Assembly: GCA_964528575.1 (NCBI GenBank)
Contig: CAZGTQ010000213.1
Coordinates: 1 to 5,603, forward strand
Origin: CAZGTQ01 sp964528575
GTDB lineage: Bacteria > Planctomycetota > UBA1135 > GCA-002686595
Direction: 5' to 3'
Length of the DNA stretch: 5,603 nt
How positions within the stretch are numbered: position 1 is the stretch's first letter; the number at the start of each line of letters is the position of its first letter. This document shows, piece by piece, positions 1-5,351 of the stretch. The position numbers and the translations under genes were made by a program. The notes under the pieces are model-generated. The model was given only the letters and a program-made list of their open reading frames with translations, was not told the DNA's origin and ran no database searches.

Positions 1-3
1 CGG

Positions 4-1878
4 CTAGCCGACCTCGTCCAGCGTGCGGCCCGACAGGGCGCGCTTCGCGACGCCGTCCATCAGCGCGGCGGCGAGCGGGAGCGTCGCGCGCTCGAGCTCG
101 TCGCGCGCCTTCTGCACGACGTTCACGTCGGACGCGTTCGCCTGGACGTCCTTCGCGGTCGCGAGCGCGTCCAGGAGGTCGCGCAGGCTCTCGCGGTCGA
201 GCGCTTCGCGGGCCGCGTCGAGGTTCGCCTCGCTCGCGCGGACCATCGTGCCGATCTCGACCCCGAGGTCGACGACGCGGCGGCGGTCGAAGTCCGACTG
301 CGCGTGCTCGAACGAGTCCTTCAGCATCTGCTCGACCTGCTCGTCGGTCAGGCCGTGCATCGGCTGGATCTCGATGCCCGCGCTCTTCCCGGTCGACTCC
401 TCCTTCGCCGTCACGGTCAGGATGCCGTCGGCGTCGATCAAGAAGCGCACGGCGACGCGCGACATCCCCGCGGGCATCGGCGGGATCCCGGTGAGCTTGA
501 AGCGGCCGAGGCTGCGGTTGTCGGCCGCGAGCTCGCGCTCGCCCTGGAGGATGTTGAAGTCGATGCCCGTCTGGTTCTCGACGTACGTCGTGAAGCCCTC
601 GGTGCTCGAGCACGGGATCGGCGAGTTGCGGTCGATGATGCGCGACATCGCGCCGCCCATCGTCTCGAGACCGAGCGAGAGCGGCGTGACGTCCATGAGC
701 AGGATGTCGCGCGTTCCGCCGGCGAGCACGTGGCCTTGGACCGCCGCGCCCAGCGCGACGACCTCGTCGGGGTTCAGCTCGCAGTGCGGCTCGCGGCCGA
801 AGAGCTCGGCGACCGCGCGGCGCACCGCGGGCACGCGCGTCGACCCGCCGACGAGGACGACCTCGTCGACGTCCGGCGCCGCGAGGTCCGCATCCGACAG
901 AGCGCGCCGGCAGATGTCGAGCGAGCGGCGGATCAGGGGCTCGACGAGGGCCTCGAGCTCCGCGCGCTTGACGCGCCGGCGCCAGTTGACGTTGCCGTCG
1001 GTGGCGAGGACGTGGAAGTCGGCCTCGGGCGCGTGCGACAGCTCGATCTTGCAGCGCTCCGCGGCGAGGCGCAGACCCTGGCGGAACGCCGGGTCCTCGA
1101 GCGTCTCGCTCGAGACGCTCTGCGCCTCGAGCTCGCCCAGCGCGAGCTCTTGCAGCGCGCGGTCGAAGTCGTCGCCGCCCAGGTGCGTGTCGCCGGCGGT
1201 CGCGAGCACGCGGAACACGCCCTCCTCGATCGACAGGATCGACACGTCGAACGTGCCGCCGCCGAGGTCGTAGACGGCGACGTTGCCTTCCTTCTTCTGG
1301 TCGAGCCCGTATGCGAGGCTCGCCGCCGTCGGCTCGTTGATGATGCGCACGACCTCGAGCCCCGCGAGCCGCGCCGCGTCGCGCGTCGCCTGGCGCTGCG
1401 CGTCGTCGAAGTACGCGGGCACCGTGATCACGCAGCGCGGCGTCCCGCTCCCCAGCACCTGGCACGCGAGGTCGTGCACGCGGCCCAGGATCATCGCGGA
1501 CAGCTCCTGCGGCGTCAGGCGTCGGTCGTCGATCTCGAACTGCAGCACGTGGTTCTCGTTCTCCGAGACCGGGAACGGCACCGAGCGCAGGTCCTCGGCG
1601 ACGTCGGCGAGGCCGCGGCCCATGAAGCGCTTCACGCTGAACAGGGCGCGATCGGGGTGCACGAGCGCGTGCTCGCGCGCCTCCCGGCCGACGATCGGGT
1701 CGCCGCCGTCGAGCGGAAAGTAGATCGCGGACGGTATGGAGCCGGAGTGCTTCTCGTGGCGCACGATCGCCGGCCGGCCGTCGCGGAAGATCGCGGCGAG
1801 CGAGTTCGTCGTGCCGAGGTCGATGCCGAGGATCGGCTCCGGCGTGTTGTTGAGGACGTCGAGCTCGAGGAAGGGCAT
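4..1878 (-). CDS. hscA: HscA, Hsp70-class chaperone of Fe-S cluster assembly
   Basis: This is an ATP-dependent Hsp70 chaperone that, with its J-protein HscB, binds the LPPVK loop of IscU and drives cluster release in the cytoplasm. The 624-residue product is close to E. coli HscA (616) and complete. Visible Hsp70 landmarks are the first phosphate loop IDLGTTNS (residues 19-26), NEPTAASLAYG (181-191), the second phosphate loop DLGGGTFD (204-211), the adenosine motif VLVGGSTRVP (341-350) and the interdomain linker around DILLMDVTPLSLG (391-403). The substrate-binding domain and a helical lid follow. HscA rather than DnaK is supported by the position after hscB, the MLKDSFEHA segment near 518 and the lack of a long charged DnaK-type tail. 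The ATG start is preceded by C-rich sequence without a Shine-Dalgarno, so translation may depend on hscB coupling. The stop TAG lies inside CGGCTAGCCG, a word also used in the hscB-hscA repeat. Confidence in function is high. Confidence 0.96.
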   Translation of the reverse strand: MPFLELDVLNNTPEPILGIDLGTTNSLAAIFRDGRPAIVRHEKHSGSIPSAIYFPLDGGDPIVGREAREHALVHPDRALFSVKRFMGRGLADVAEDLRSVPFPVSENENHVLQFEIDDRRLTPQELSAMILGRVHDLACQVLGSGTPRCVITVPAYFDDAQRQATRDAARLAGLEVVRIINEPTAASLAYGLDQKKEGNVAVYDLGGGTFDVSILSIEEGVFRVLATAGDTHLGGDDFDRALQELALGELEAQSVSSETLEDPAFRQGLRLAAERCKIELSHAPEADFHVLATDGNVNWRRRVKRAELEALVEPLIRRSLDICRRALSDADLAAPDVDEVVLVGGSTRVPAVRRAVAELFGREPHCELNPDEVVALGAAVQGHVLAGGTRDILLMDVTPLSLGLETMGGAMSRIIDRNSPIPCSSTEGFTTYVENQTGIDFNILQGERELAADNRSLGRFKLTGIPPMPAGMSRVAVRFLIDADGILTVTAKEESTGKSAGIEIQPMHGLTDEQVEQMLKDSFEHAQSDFDRRRVVDLGVEIGTMVRASEANLDAAREALDRESLRDLLDALATAKDVQANASDVNVVQKARDELERATLPLAAALMDGVAKRALSGRTLDEVG

Positions 1879-1903
1879 GAGGCGATGGGGGACGGGGCGT
1901 GGG

Positions 1904-1995
1904 CGCTAGCCAGCCGAGCTACGGCTAGCAACTACGGCTGGCCAAATGACGGCTGGCCAAATGACGGCTAGCCAAATGACGGCTAGCCAAATGAC
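1904..1995 (-). repeat. 15-bp tandem repeat at the hscB-hscA joint
   Basis: On the operon strand the unit is GTCATTTGGCTAGCC. Plus-strand coordinates of the copies are 1981-1995 and 1966-1980 (identical), 1951-1965 and 1936-1950 (one T-to-C change, GGCCAGCC), 1923-1935 (a 13-bp decayed copy) and a further degenerate stretch to about 1904. The first copy contains the last hscB codons and its TAG stop, so the array begins inside the gene and fills most of the 104-bp gap before hscA. Adjacent GGCTAGCC palindromes can pair as an 8-bp stem with a 7-nt loop in the mRNA. The rest of the gap (1879-1903) is C-rich on the coding strand and shows no ribosome-binding site. The repeat is plain in the sequence; any role is inference. 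Confidence 0.95.
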
Positions 1996-2609
1996 GCGTT
2001 CGACGACTCGAGTCGGAGCGCGCGGACGGTGCCGAGCGCGCGGTCGAGGTAGCGCACGGCGTTGAGGTGGCGGCGGACGGCGGCGAGGCTCGCGGCGTCC
2101 TCGTCCGGCAGCGGGTCGAGCAGGGACGCGACGTTCGCCATCGTCGCGGCGCGGCGCTCGGTGAGCTCGGCGGCGAGCGGCTCGAGCCGCTCGCGCGCGC
2201 CCTCGCGCGCCTCCTCGAGCGTCTCGTTCCACTCGAGCACTTCCAGCAGGAACTCCTGCGGCATCTGGCGCTCGCTGTCCTGGTCGGGGCCGCCGAGCGC
2301 CCGCACGAGCCAGTCGGCGCGCGCGTAGTCGTCGGACAGCACCTCGAAGGCGGCGTTGAGCGCGGCGGCGTTGTCCGCCGCGCGCTGGCGCACGTCGCTC
2401 GCGGCGGTCGCGAAGAAGTCCGGGTGCAAGAGGCGCGAGCAGCGGATCAGGCGCTTGCGCAGGTCGCCCTGGTCGAGCACGTAGCGCCGCTCGAGGCCGA
2501 GGATCGCGAACGGGTCGCGCGCTCCTTCGGCGGCGAGCGGGCCGCATGCGGCGCACGCGAGCGGGAACTCGAGCGTGGCGCCGCAGCTCGTGCAGACTGC
2601 GGACGTCAA
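1983..2609 (-). CDS. hscB: HscB, J-domain co-chaperone with N-terminal CxxC zinc-finger-like extension
   Basis: HscB delivers IscU to HscA and stimulates its ATPase through a J domain. The 208-residue product has DPFAILGLE (residues 32-40) opening the J domain, the HPD tripeptide at 62-64, and a C-terminal three-helix region starting near MPQEFLLEVLEWNE (116-129), which resembles the IscU-binding part of E. coli HscB. Ahead of the J domain are two CxxC pairs, C6/C9 and C19/C22, as in human HSC20; E. coli HscB (171 residues) lacks this. The start must be TTG at 2609: this is the only start that keeps the cysteine pairs, since the open frame upstream has no ATG or GTG. No Shine-Dalgarno is visible, so re-initiation after iscA is likely. 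The last residues (SFG) and the TAG stop are the first copy of the downstream 15-bp repeat, and the start lies in the last exact copy of the upstream 14-bp repeat. Confidence 0.93.
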   Translation of the reverse strand: MTSAVCTSCGATLEFPLACAACGPLAAEGARDPFAILGLERRYVLDQGDLRKRLIRCSRLLHPDFFATAASDVRQRAADNAAALNAAFEVLSDDYARADWLVRALGGPDQDSERQMPQEFLLEVLEWNETLEEAREGARERLEPLAAELTERRAATMANVASLLDPLPDEDAASLAAVRRHLNAVRYLDRALGTVRALRLESSNASFG

Positions 2610-2660
2610 ACCGTGAACGTCAGACCGTGGACGCCAATCGTGAACGTCAAACCGTGAACG
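2592..2660 (-). repeat. 14-bp tandem repeat spanning the iscA stop and hscB start
   Basis: On the operon strand the unit is CGTTCACGGTTTGA. In plus coordinates, copy 1 is 2647-2660 and contains the final iscA codons and TGA. Copy 2 is 2634-2646, one base shorter and without the TGA. Copy 3 is 2620-2633 with two substitutions. Copy 4 is 2606-2619 and identical to copy 1; its TTG is the hscB start codon. A degenerate fifth copy (2592-2605, 11 of 14 bases like copy 3) falls in hscB codons 2-6. The IscA end (GESFTV) resembles the E. coli IscA end (GESFGV), so the repeat was probably seeded by the native iscA 3' end. Tandem duplication by slippage is inferred. Confidence 0.92.
2606..2650 (-). other. 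Possible 14-codon coupling minicistron between iscA and hscB
   Basis: The iscA stop overlaps a TTG as TTGA (2650-2647). Reading from that TTG gives MTFTIGVHGLTFTV and then a TGA at 2608-2606, which overlaps the hscB TTG start at 2609-2607, again as TTGA. A ribosome ending iscA could therefore re-initiate, translate 14 codons and re-initiate at hscB. There is no Shine-Dalgarno and the peptide is just repeat sequence, so translation is unproven and the frame may be a by-product of the repeat period. Confidence 0.25.
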
Positions 2661-2976
2661 ACTCGCCGCAGCCGCAGGTCTTCGACGCGTTCGGGTTGCC
2701 GAACTTGAAGCCGCGGCCCATCAGGCTCTCCTCGAAATCGACCTGCGTCCCGTTGAGGTACAGGAAGCTCTTCGGGTCGCACACGAGCTTGATCCGCTCC
2801 TCGATCTCGAAGACCTGATCGGTCTCGGAGATCGAGTCGTCGAAGCCGAGCGTGTAGCTGAAACCCGAGCAGCCGCCGCCCTTGACGCCCACGCGCAGCG
2901 CGGTGTTCTCCGGCAGGCTCTGCTCGTGGATGATGCGGCGCACCTCCTTGAGCGCGCGTTCGGTGACCTGGATCAT
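2647..2976 (-). CDS. iscA: IscA, A-type Fe-S cluster carrier
   Basis: IscA is a small cytoplasmic A-type carrier that accepts iron or an Fe-S cluster and passes it to target apoproteins. The product has 109 residues (E. coli IscA has 107). The three family ligand cysteines are present: C36 in GGGCSGFSY, and C101 and C103 in the C-terminal CGCGESF. The DFEESLMGRGFKFGNPNA segment before them is typical of the family. The ATG at 2976 is chosen because it has a strong AGGAGG seven bases upstream and gives the usual N-terminus (MIQVTERA). Only two bases separate it from the iscU stop. The gene ends in a word that is tandemly repeated toward hscB. ErpA is the alternative name for such proteins, but the position between iscU and hscB fits iscA. 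Confidence 0.96.
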   Translation of the reverse strand: MIQVTERALKEVRRIIHEQSLPENTALRVGVKGGGCSGFSYTLGFDDSISETDQVFEIEERIKLVCDPKSFLYLNGTQVDFEESLMGRGFKFGNPNASKTCGCGESFTV

Positions 2977-2978
2977 GG

Positions 2979-3362
2979 TCAGCCCTCCTGTTGCTTCTTC
3001 TTGAAGTCTGCGATCGCGGACTTGATCGCGTCCTCGGCGAGGACGCTGCAGTGGATCTTGACGGGCGGCAGCGAGAGCTCCTGCACGATCTGCGTGTTCT
3101 TGATCGCGCCGGCCTCGTCGAGCGTCTTGCCCTTGATCCATTCGGTGGCCAGGGACGAGCTCGCGATCGCCGAGCCGCAGCCGAACGTCTTGAACTTCGC
3201 GTCGACGATGCGGTCGCCGTCGACCTCGATCTGCAGCTTCATCACGTCGCCGCACTCCGGCGCGCCGACGATGCCCGTGCCGACGCTCGCCTTCTGCTTG
3301 TCGAGCGAGCCGACGTTGCGCGGGTTGTTGTAGTGGTCGAGAACCTTGTCGCTGTACGCCAT
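2979..3362 (-). CDS. iscU: IscU, Fe-S cluster scaffold
   Basis: IscU is the scaffold on which the [2Fe-2S] cluster is assembled from IscS-derived sulfur before HscB/HscA-driven transfer. The 127-residue product is nearly collinear with E. coli IscU (128 residues): MAYSDKVLDHYNNPRNVGS at the N-terminus, GAPECGDVMK, and FKTFGCGSAIASSS. Cluster and sulfur-accepting residues C37, D39, C62, H104 and C105 are all present, as is the HscA recognition motif LPPVK at 98-102. The ATG at 3362 is chosen by this alignment; the frame is open far upstream, but that part is the shadow of iscS. Upstream there is only a weak GGA six bases away. It follows iscS by 71 bp and precedes iscA by 2 bp. Confidence 0.98.
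   Translation of the reverse strand: MAYSDKVLDHYNNPRNVGSLDKQKASVGTGIVGAPECGDVMKLQIEVDGDRIVDAKFKTFGCGSAIASSSLATEWIKGKTLDEAGAIKNTQIVQELSLPPVKIHCSVLAEDAIKSAIADFKKKQQEG
2984..2989 (-). promoter_or_regulatory. Strong Shine-Dalgarno for iscA, inside the end of iscU
   Basis: The operon strand reads AGGAGG here, seven bases before the iscA ATG. It lies in the last three iscU codons (Q125, E126, G127). It is the only canonical ribosome-binding site I see among the six operon genes, and it fixes the iscA start. Confidence 0.85.
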
Positions 3363-3433
3363 GTTGGATCCGTGAGGGCGTTGTTCGTAAGGGGGGTGCG
3401 CAGCCTTCGGGAAGACCCTCTGACCGCTCGGGA
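3363..3433 (-). other. 71-bp iscS-iscU intercistronic gap
   Basis: This is the only sizeable gap within the operon that is not repeat-filled. I see no repeat, convincing promoter, terminator or small gene. It contains GGATCC just ahead of the iscU ATG, whose GGA may serve as a weak ribosome-binding site. In E. coli the small-RNA-regulated break in this operon is between iscR and iscS; here those genes overlap, so any uncoupling of scaffold from desulfurase would have to act in this gap. Confidence 0.6.
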
Positions 3434-4651
3434 TCAGTGGCCGCCTTGCCAGTTGACCGAGTCGAGATCGATGCCCTCTTGCACCATCTCGTAGAGCGGC
3501 GACATCTCGCGCAGGCGCGCGACGACCAGGGTGATCCTGTCGGCCGCGTAGTCGACCTCTTCCTCCGTCGTGAAGCGCCCGATGCCGAAGCGGATCGAGC
3601 TGTGCGCCAGGTCGTCGCCGACGTCCATCGAGCGCAGCACGTGGCTCGGCTCGAGACTCGCCGACGTGCACGCCGAGCCGGACGAGACCGCGATGTCGCT
3701 GATGCCCATCAGGAGCGACTCGCCCTCGACGAAGGGGAACGAGAGGTTGAGACAGCCCGGCAACCGGTGCTCCCGGTCGCCGTTGAAGTGGACGTGCTGC
3801 GCCTTCTGCGTGATCCGCTCCTCGAGCCGGTCGCGCAGCCGTTTCGCGCGCGCCGTTTCGGCCTCGAGCTCGTCCTTGCACAGCTCGCACGCCTTGCCCA
3901 GGCCCACGATGCCGGGGACGTTGAGCGTGCCCGAGCGCATGCCGCGCTCGTGGCCGCCGCCGTCCATCTGCGCGACGAGGCGCACGCGCGGGTTGCGCCG
4001 CCGGACGTAGAGCGCGCCGACGCCCTTCGGCCCGTACATCTTGTGCGCCGACAGGCAGAGCATGTCGACGTGGTCCGCCTCGACGTCGACGGGGATCTTG
4101 CCGATCGCTTGCGTCGCGTCGGTGAACAGCAGCACGCCGCGCTCGTGGCACAGCGCGCCGATCTCGCGGATCGGGTTGAGCGAGCCGACCTCGTTGTTCG
4201 CCCAGATCAGGGCGACGAGGATCGTGTCGTCGCGCAGCGCCGCGGCGACCTGCTCGACGGTGACGGCGCCCGTCTTCTGCGGGTGCAGGTAGGTCACCTC
4301 CCAGCCGAGCTTCTCGAGGTGCTTGCACGTGTCGAGCACGGCCTTGTGCTCGGGCTCGCTCGTCACGATGTGCTTGCCCTTGCCGCCGTACATCTGCGCC
4401 GCGCCCTTCAGAGCGAGGTTGATCGCCTCGGTCGAGCCCGACGTGAAGATGACCTCCTTGGGGGAGGCGCCGATGAGCGCGGCGACCTGCTCGCGCGCCT
4501 TGCCGACGGCTTCCTCCGCCTTCCAGCCGAACGCGTGGTTGCGGCTGGCGGCGTTGCCGAAGTCGCCTTGGAAGTAGGGGAGCATGGTCTCCAGGACGCG
4601 CGGGTCGACCGGCGTCGTGGCCTGGTAGTCCATGTAGATCGGGAGCTTCAT
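3434..4651 (-). CDS. iscS: IscS, PLP-dependent cysteine desulfurase
   Basis: IscS converts L-cysteine to L-alanine and carries the sulfur as a persulfide to IscU and other acceptors. The 405-residue product matches E. coli IscS (404) in length and layout: YMDYQATTPVDPRV at the N-terminus, SGSTEAIN at 71-78, H102 stacking on PLP, N153, D178 and Q181 around the cofactor, and the Schiff-base lysine K204 in SAHKMYGPKG. The mobile-loop cysteine is C328 in SSGSACTSASLEPSHVL, the long-loop form of group I (IscS/NifS) enzymes. The C-terminal DLDSVNWQGGH corresponds to the IscU-docking tail. Its ATG overlaps the iscR TGA as ATGA (4651-4648), with no Shine-Dalgarno, so the two are probably translationally coupled. 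NifS is less likely given the flanking iscR and iscU-iscA-hscBA. Confidence 0.98.
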   Translation of the reverse strand: MKLPIYMDYQATTPVDPRVLETMLPYFQGDFGNAASRNHAFGWKAEEAVGKAREQVAALIGASPKEVIFTSGSTEAINLALKGAAQMYGGKGKHIVTSEPEHKAVLDTCKHLEKLGWEVTYLHPQKTGAVTVEQVAAALRDDTILVALIWANNEVGSLNPIREIGALCHERGVLLFTDATQAIGKIPVDVEADHVDMLCLSAHKMYGPKGVGALYVRRRNPRVRLVAQMDGGGHERGMRSGTLNVPGIVGLGKACELCKDELEAETARAKRLRDRLEERITQKAQHVHFNGDREHRLPGCLNLSFPFVEGESLLMGISDIAVSSGSACTSASLEPSHVLRSMDVGDDLAHSSIRFGIGRFTTEEEVDYAADRITLVVARLREMSPLYEMVQEGIDLDSVNWQGGH

Positions 4652-5109
4652 GCGCGGGTCGAGCCGTGGGCGACGGTCTCGGGGAGTGTCGCGGCGGAGC
4701 CGTCTGCGAGGTCACGGAGCGTCGTGCGCTGGAGCAGGCTCCAGATCCCAGCGCGCAGACGGTGGATCGGGGTGCGGATCGGGCACACGGGCTCGATCTC
4801 GCACGATCCGGCGCGGTACAGGCCCAGCGCCTCGCACTCGGTCAGCGACGGCGCGCCTTCGAGCGCGGTCACGATCTCGCCGAGGCCGATCGCGTCCGAC
4901 GCGCGCGCGAGGCTGTACCCGCCACTCGCGCCGCGCGCCGAGCTGACGAGCCGCGCCCGGCACAGCTCCTTCAAGACCTCCGCCAGGAGCCGCCGCGGCA
5001 CGGAGTAGCGCTCGGCGATCTCCCGCGAGCTGACGTATTCGCCCTCCCGGTCCGCGAGGTGGACCAGGGCGATCAGCCCGTATTCGGAGCGTTTGGTGAG
5101 CTGGAGCAT
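4648..5109 (-). CDS. iscR: IscR-like Rrf2-family Fe-S-dependent transcription regulator
   Basis: IscR senses cluster status and, as a holoprotein, represses its own operon. The product from the ATG at 5109 has 153 residues (E. coli IscR has 162). It begins MLQLTKRSEYGLIALVHLA, typical of Rrf2 proteins, followed by the helix-turn-helix (about residues 28-50) and the wing GASGGYSLAR (60-69). Three cysteines C92, C103 and C109 sit in the cluster-binding loop, spaced CX10CX5C; E. coli IscR has CX5CX5C plus a His three residues after the last Cys. Here that position is R112, so the fourth ligand is uncertain. A GTG at 5142 could add 11 residues but falls in the presumed operator, so I prefer the ATG. 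Membership of Rrf2 is certain; the IscR name rests on operon context. Confidence 0.9.
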   Translation of the reverse strand: MLQLTKRSEYGLIALVHLADREGEYVSSREIAERYSVPRRLLAEVLKELCRARLVSSARGASGGYSLARASDAIGLGEIVTALEGAPSLTECEALGLYRAGSCEIEPVCPIRTPIHRLRAGIWSLLQRTTLRDLADGSAATLPETVAHGSTRA

Positions 5110-5133
5110 CGAACGGCGGCCGTGCCGCGTGGC

Positions 5134-5158
5134 AAAGCGCACTGATTTGGTGCTATAT
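5134..5158 (-). promoter_or_regulatory. Candidate IscR/Rrf2 operator upstream of iscR
   Basis: The operon strand here begins ATATAGCAC and continues CAAATCAGTGCGCTTT. Against the E. coli type 1 IscR consensus, as I remember it, the outer ATA, the central A/T block and the following CAGT align over the same 25-bp length. The half-site GAC..GTC is replaced by CAC..GTG, a symmetric change. A GCAC/GTGC inverted repeat (5139-5142 and 5150-5153) frames a 7-bp centre. It lies 24 bp before the iscR ATG and covers a TATA-like box, as expected for an autorepressor. The match is partial and made by eye. Confidence 0.4.
5152..5157 (-). promoter_or_regulatory. Possible -10 element for the isc operon
   Basis: The operon strand reads TATAGC, four of six bases like TATAAT, within the most AT-rich part of the leader. 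The best -35 match (CTGGCG, 18 bp away) is poor and lies in the hairpin stem, so this would be an activator-dependent or weak promoter. On the plus strand the same bases read TGCTATATC, an extended -10 for the diverging gene, so the box could serve either direction. Confidence 0.35.
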
Positions 5159-5167
5159 CGGAGCCGG

Positions 5168-5194
5168 AAAAAGGCCGCCAGGGAGCTGGCGGCC
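5168..5194 (-). terminator. Intrinsic-terminator-like hairpin in the iscR leader
   Basis: On the operon strand a perfect 9-bp GC-rich stem, GGCCGCCAG and CTGGCGGCC, closes a CTCC tetraloop and is followed directly by TTTTT. This is the classical form of a Rho-independent terminator. On the plus strand the stem is followed by GGTTTC, so it is directional. It lies 59 bp before the iscR ATG, with no minus-strand gene visible to its right for it to end. It is either an attenuator in the isc leader, a block to antisense transcription coming from the diverging gene, or a remnant of an earlier gene order. Confidence 0.7.
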
Positions 5195-5208
5195 GGTTTC
5201 GGTGCCTC

Positions 5209-5237
5209 AATCTACGTCCGAGGAGGCGCTCTGGCTA
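5209..5237 (-). promoter_or_regulatory. Weak candidate promoter upstream of the leader hairpin
   Basis: The operon strand has TAGCCA (5237-5232) and TAGATT (5214-5209) separated by exactly 17 bp, each four of six bases from the sigma-70-type consensus. A transcript from here would start just before the hairpin and pass through it, which an attenuation model requires. Such matches are common by chance, so this is only a pointer. Confidence 0.2.
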
Positions 5238-5292
5238 GCCGGGCAGCCCGAAAATCTCTCGTTCACGGAAGAGTGGCCCCGGGCGGGCGGGC

Positions 5293-5314
5293 GAGCCGGG
5301 CGCCGAGCCGGCTC
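5293..5314. repeat. GC-rich inverted repeat upstream of the plus-strand gene
   Basis: GAGCCGG (5293-5299) and CCGGCTC (5308-5314) form a 7-bp stem around an 8-base loop. The second arm is also part of the palindrome GAGCCGGCTC (5305-5314). No T-run follows on either strand, so it is not an intrinsic terminator. The surrounding 5276-5325 is almost pure G/C, and the repeat may be a compositional accident. Confidence 0.4.
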
Positions 5315-5351
5315 AAGCCCGCGGCGCAGCAGGCCCGAAGAGATGAGGACC

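Noticed and set aside
304..1971. A 555-codon open frame on the plus strand opposite hscA
   Set aside because: It is antisense to a clear Hsp70 gene, is rich in Arg/Glu/Val/Ala as expected from the complement of GC-biased codons, and shows no domain.
1905..1988. Cloning or vector artefact, since GCTAGC and (at 3366) GGATCC are common restriction sites
   Set aside because: The flanking genes are continuous and in their usual order, the copies have decayed gradually, and no vector sequence is present.
1906..1995. Repeat-encoded peptides (VIWLA or LASRH pentamers) in the 15-bp array
   Set aside because: A 15-bp repeat is open in alternative frames by arithmetic. There is no start with a ribosome-binding site, and the longer minus-strand frame is only a shadow of hscB.
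1904..1995. A CRISPR array
   Set aside because: The units are 15 bp, directly adjacent and without unique spacers. The same holds for the 14-bp array.
3437..5008. A 523-codon open frame on the plus strand opposite iscS and iscR
   Set aside because: It has the same compositional cause; both genes beneath it have all family motifs on the other strand.
5110..5142. An 11-residue N-terminal extension of IscR from the GTG at 5142
   Set aside because: Rrf2 proteins start close to the MLQLTKRSEYG segment, and the GTG lies in the candidate operator.
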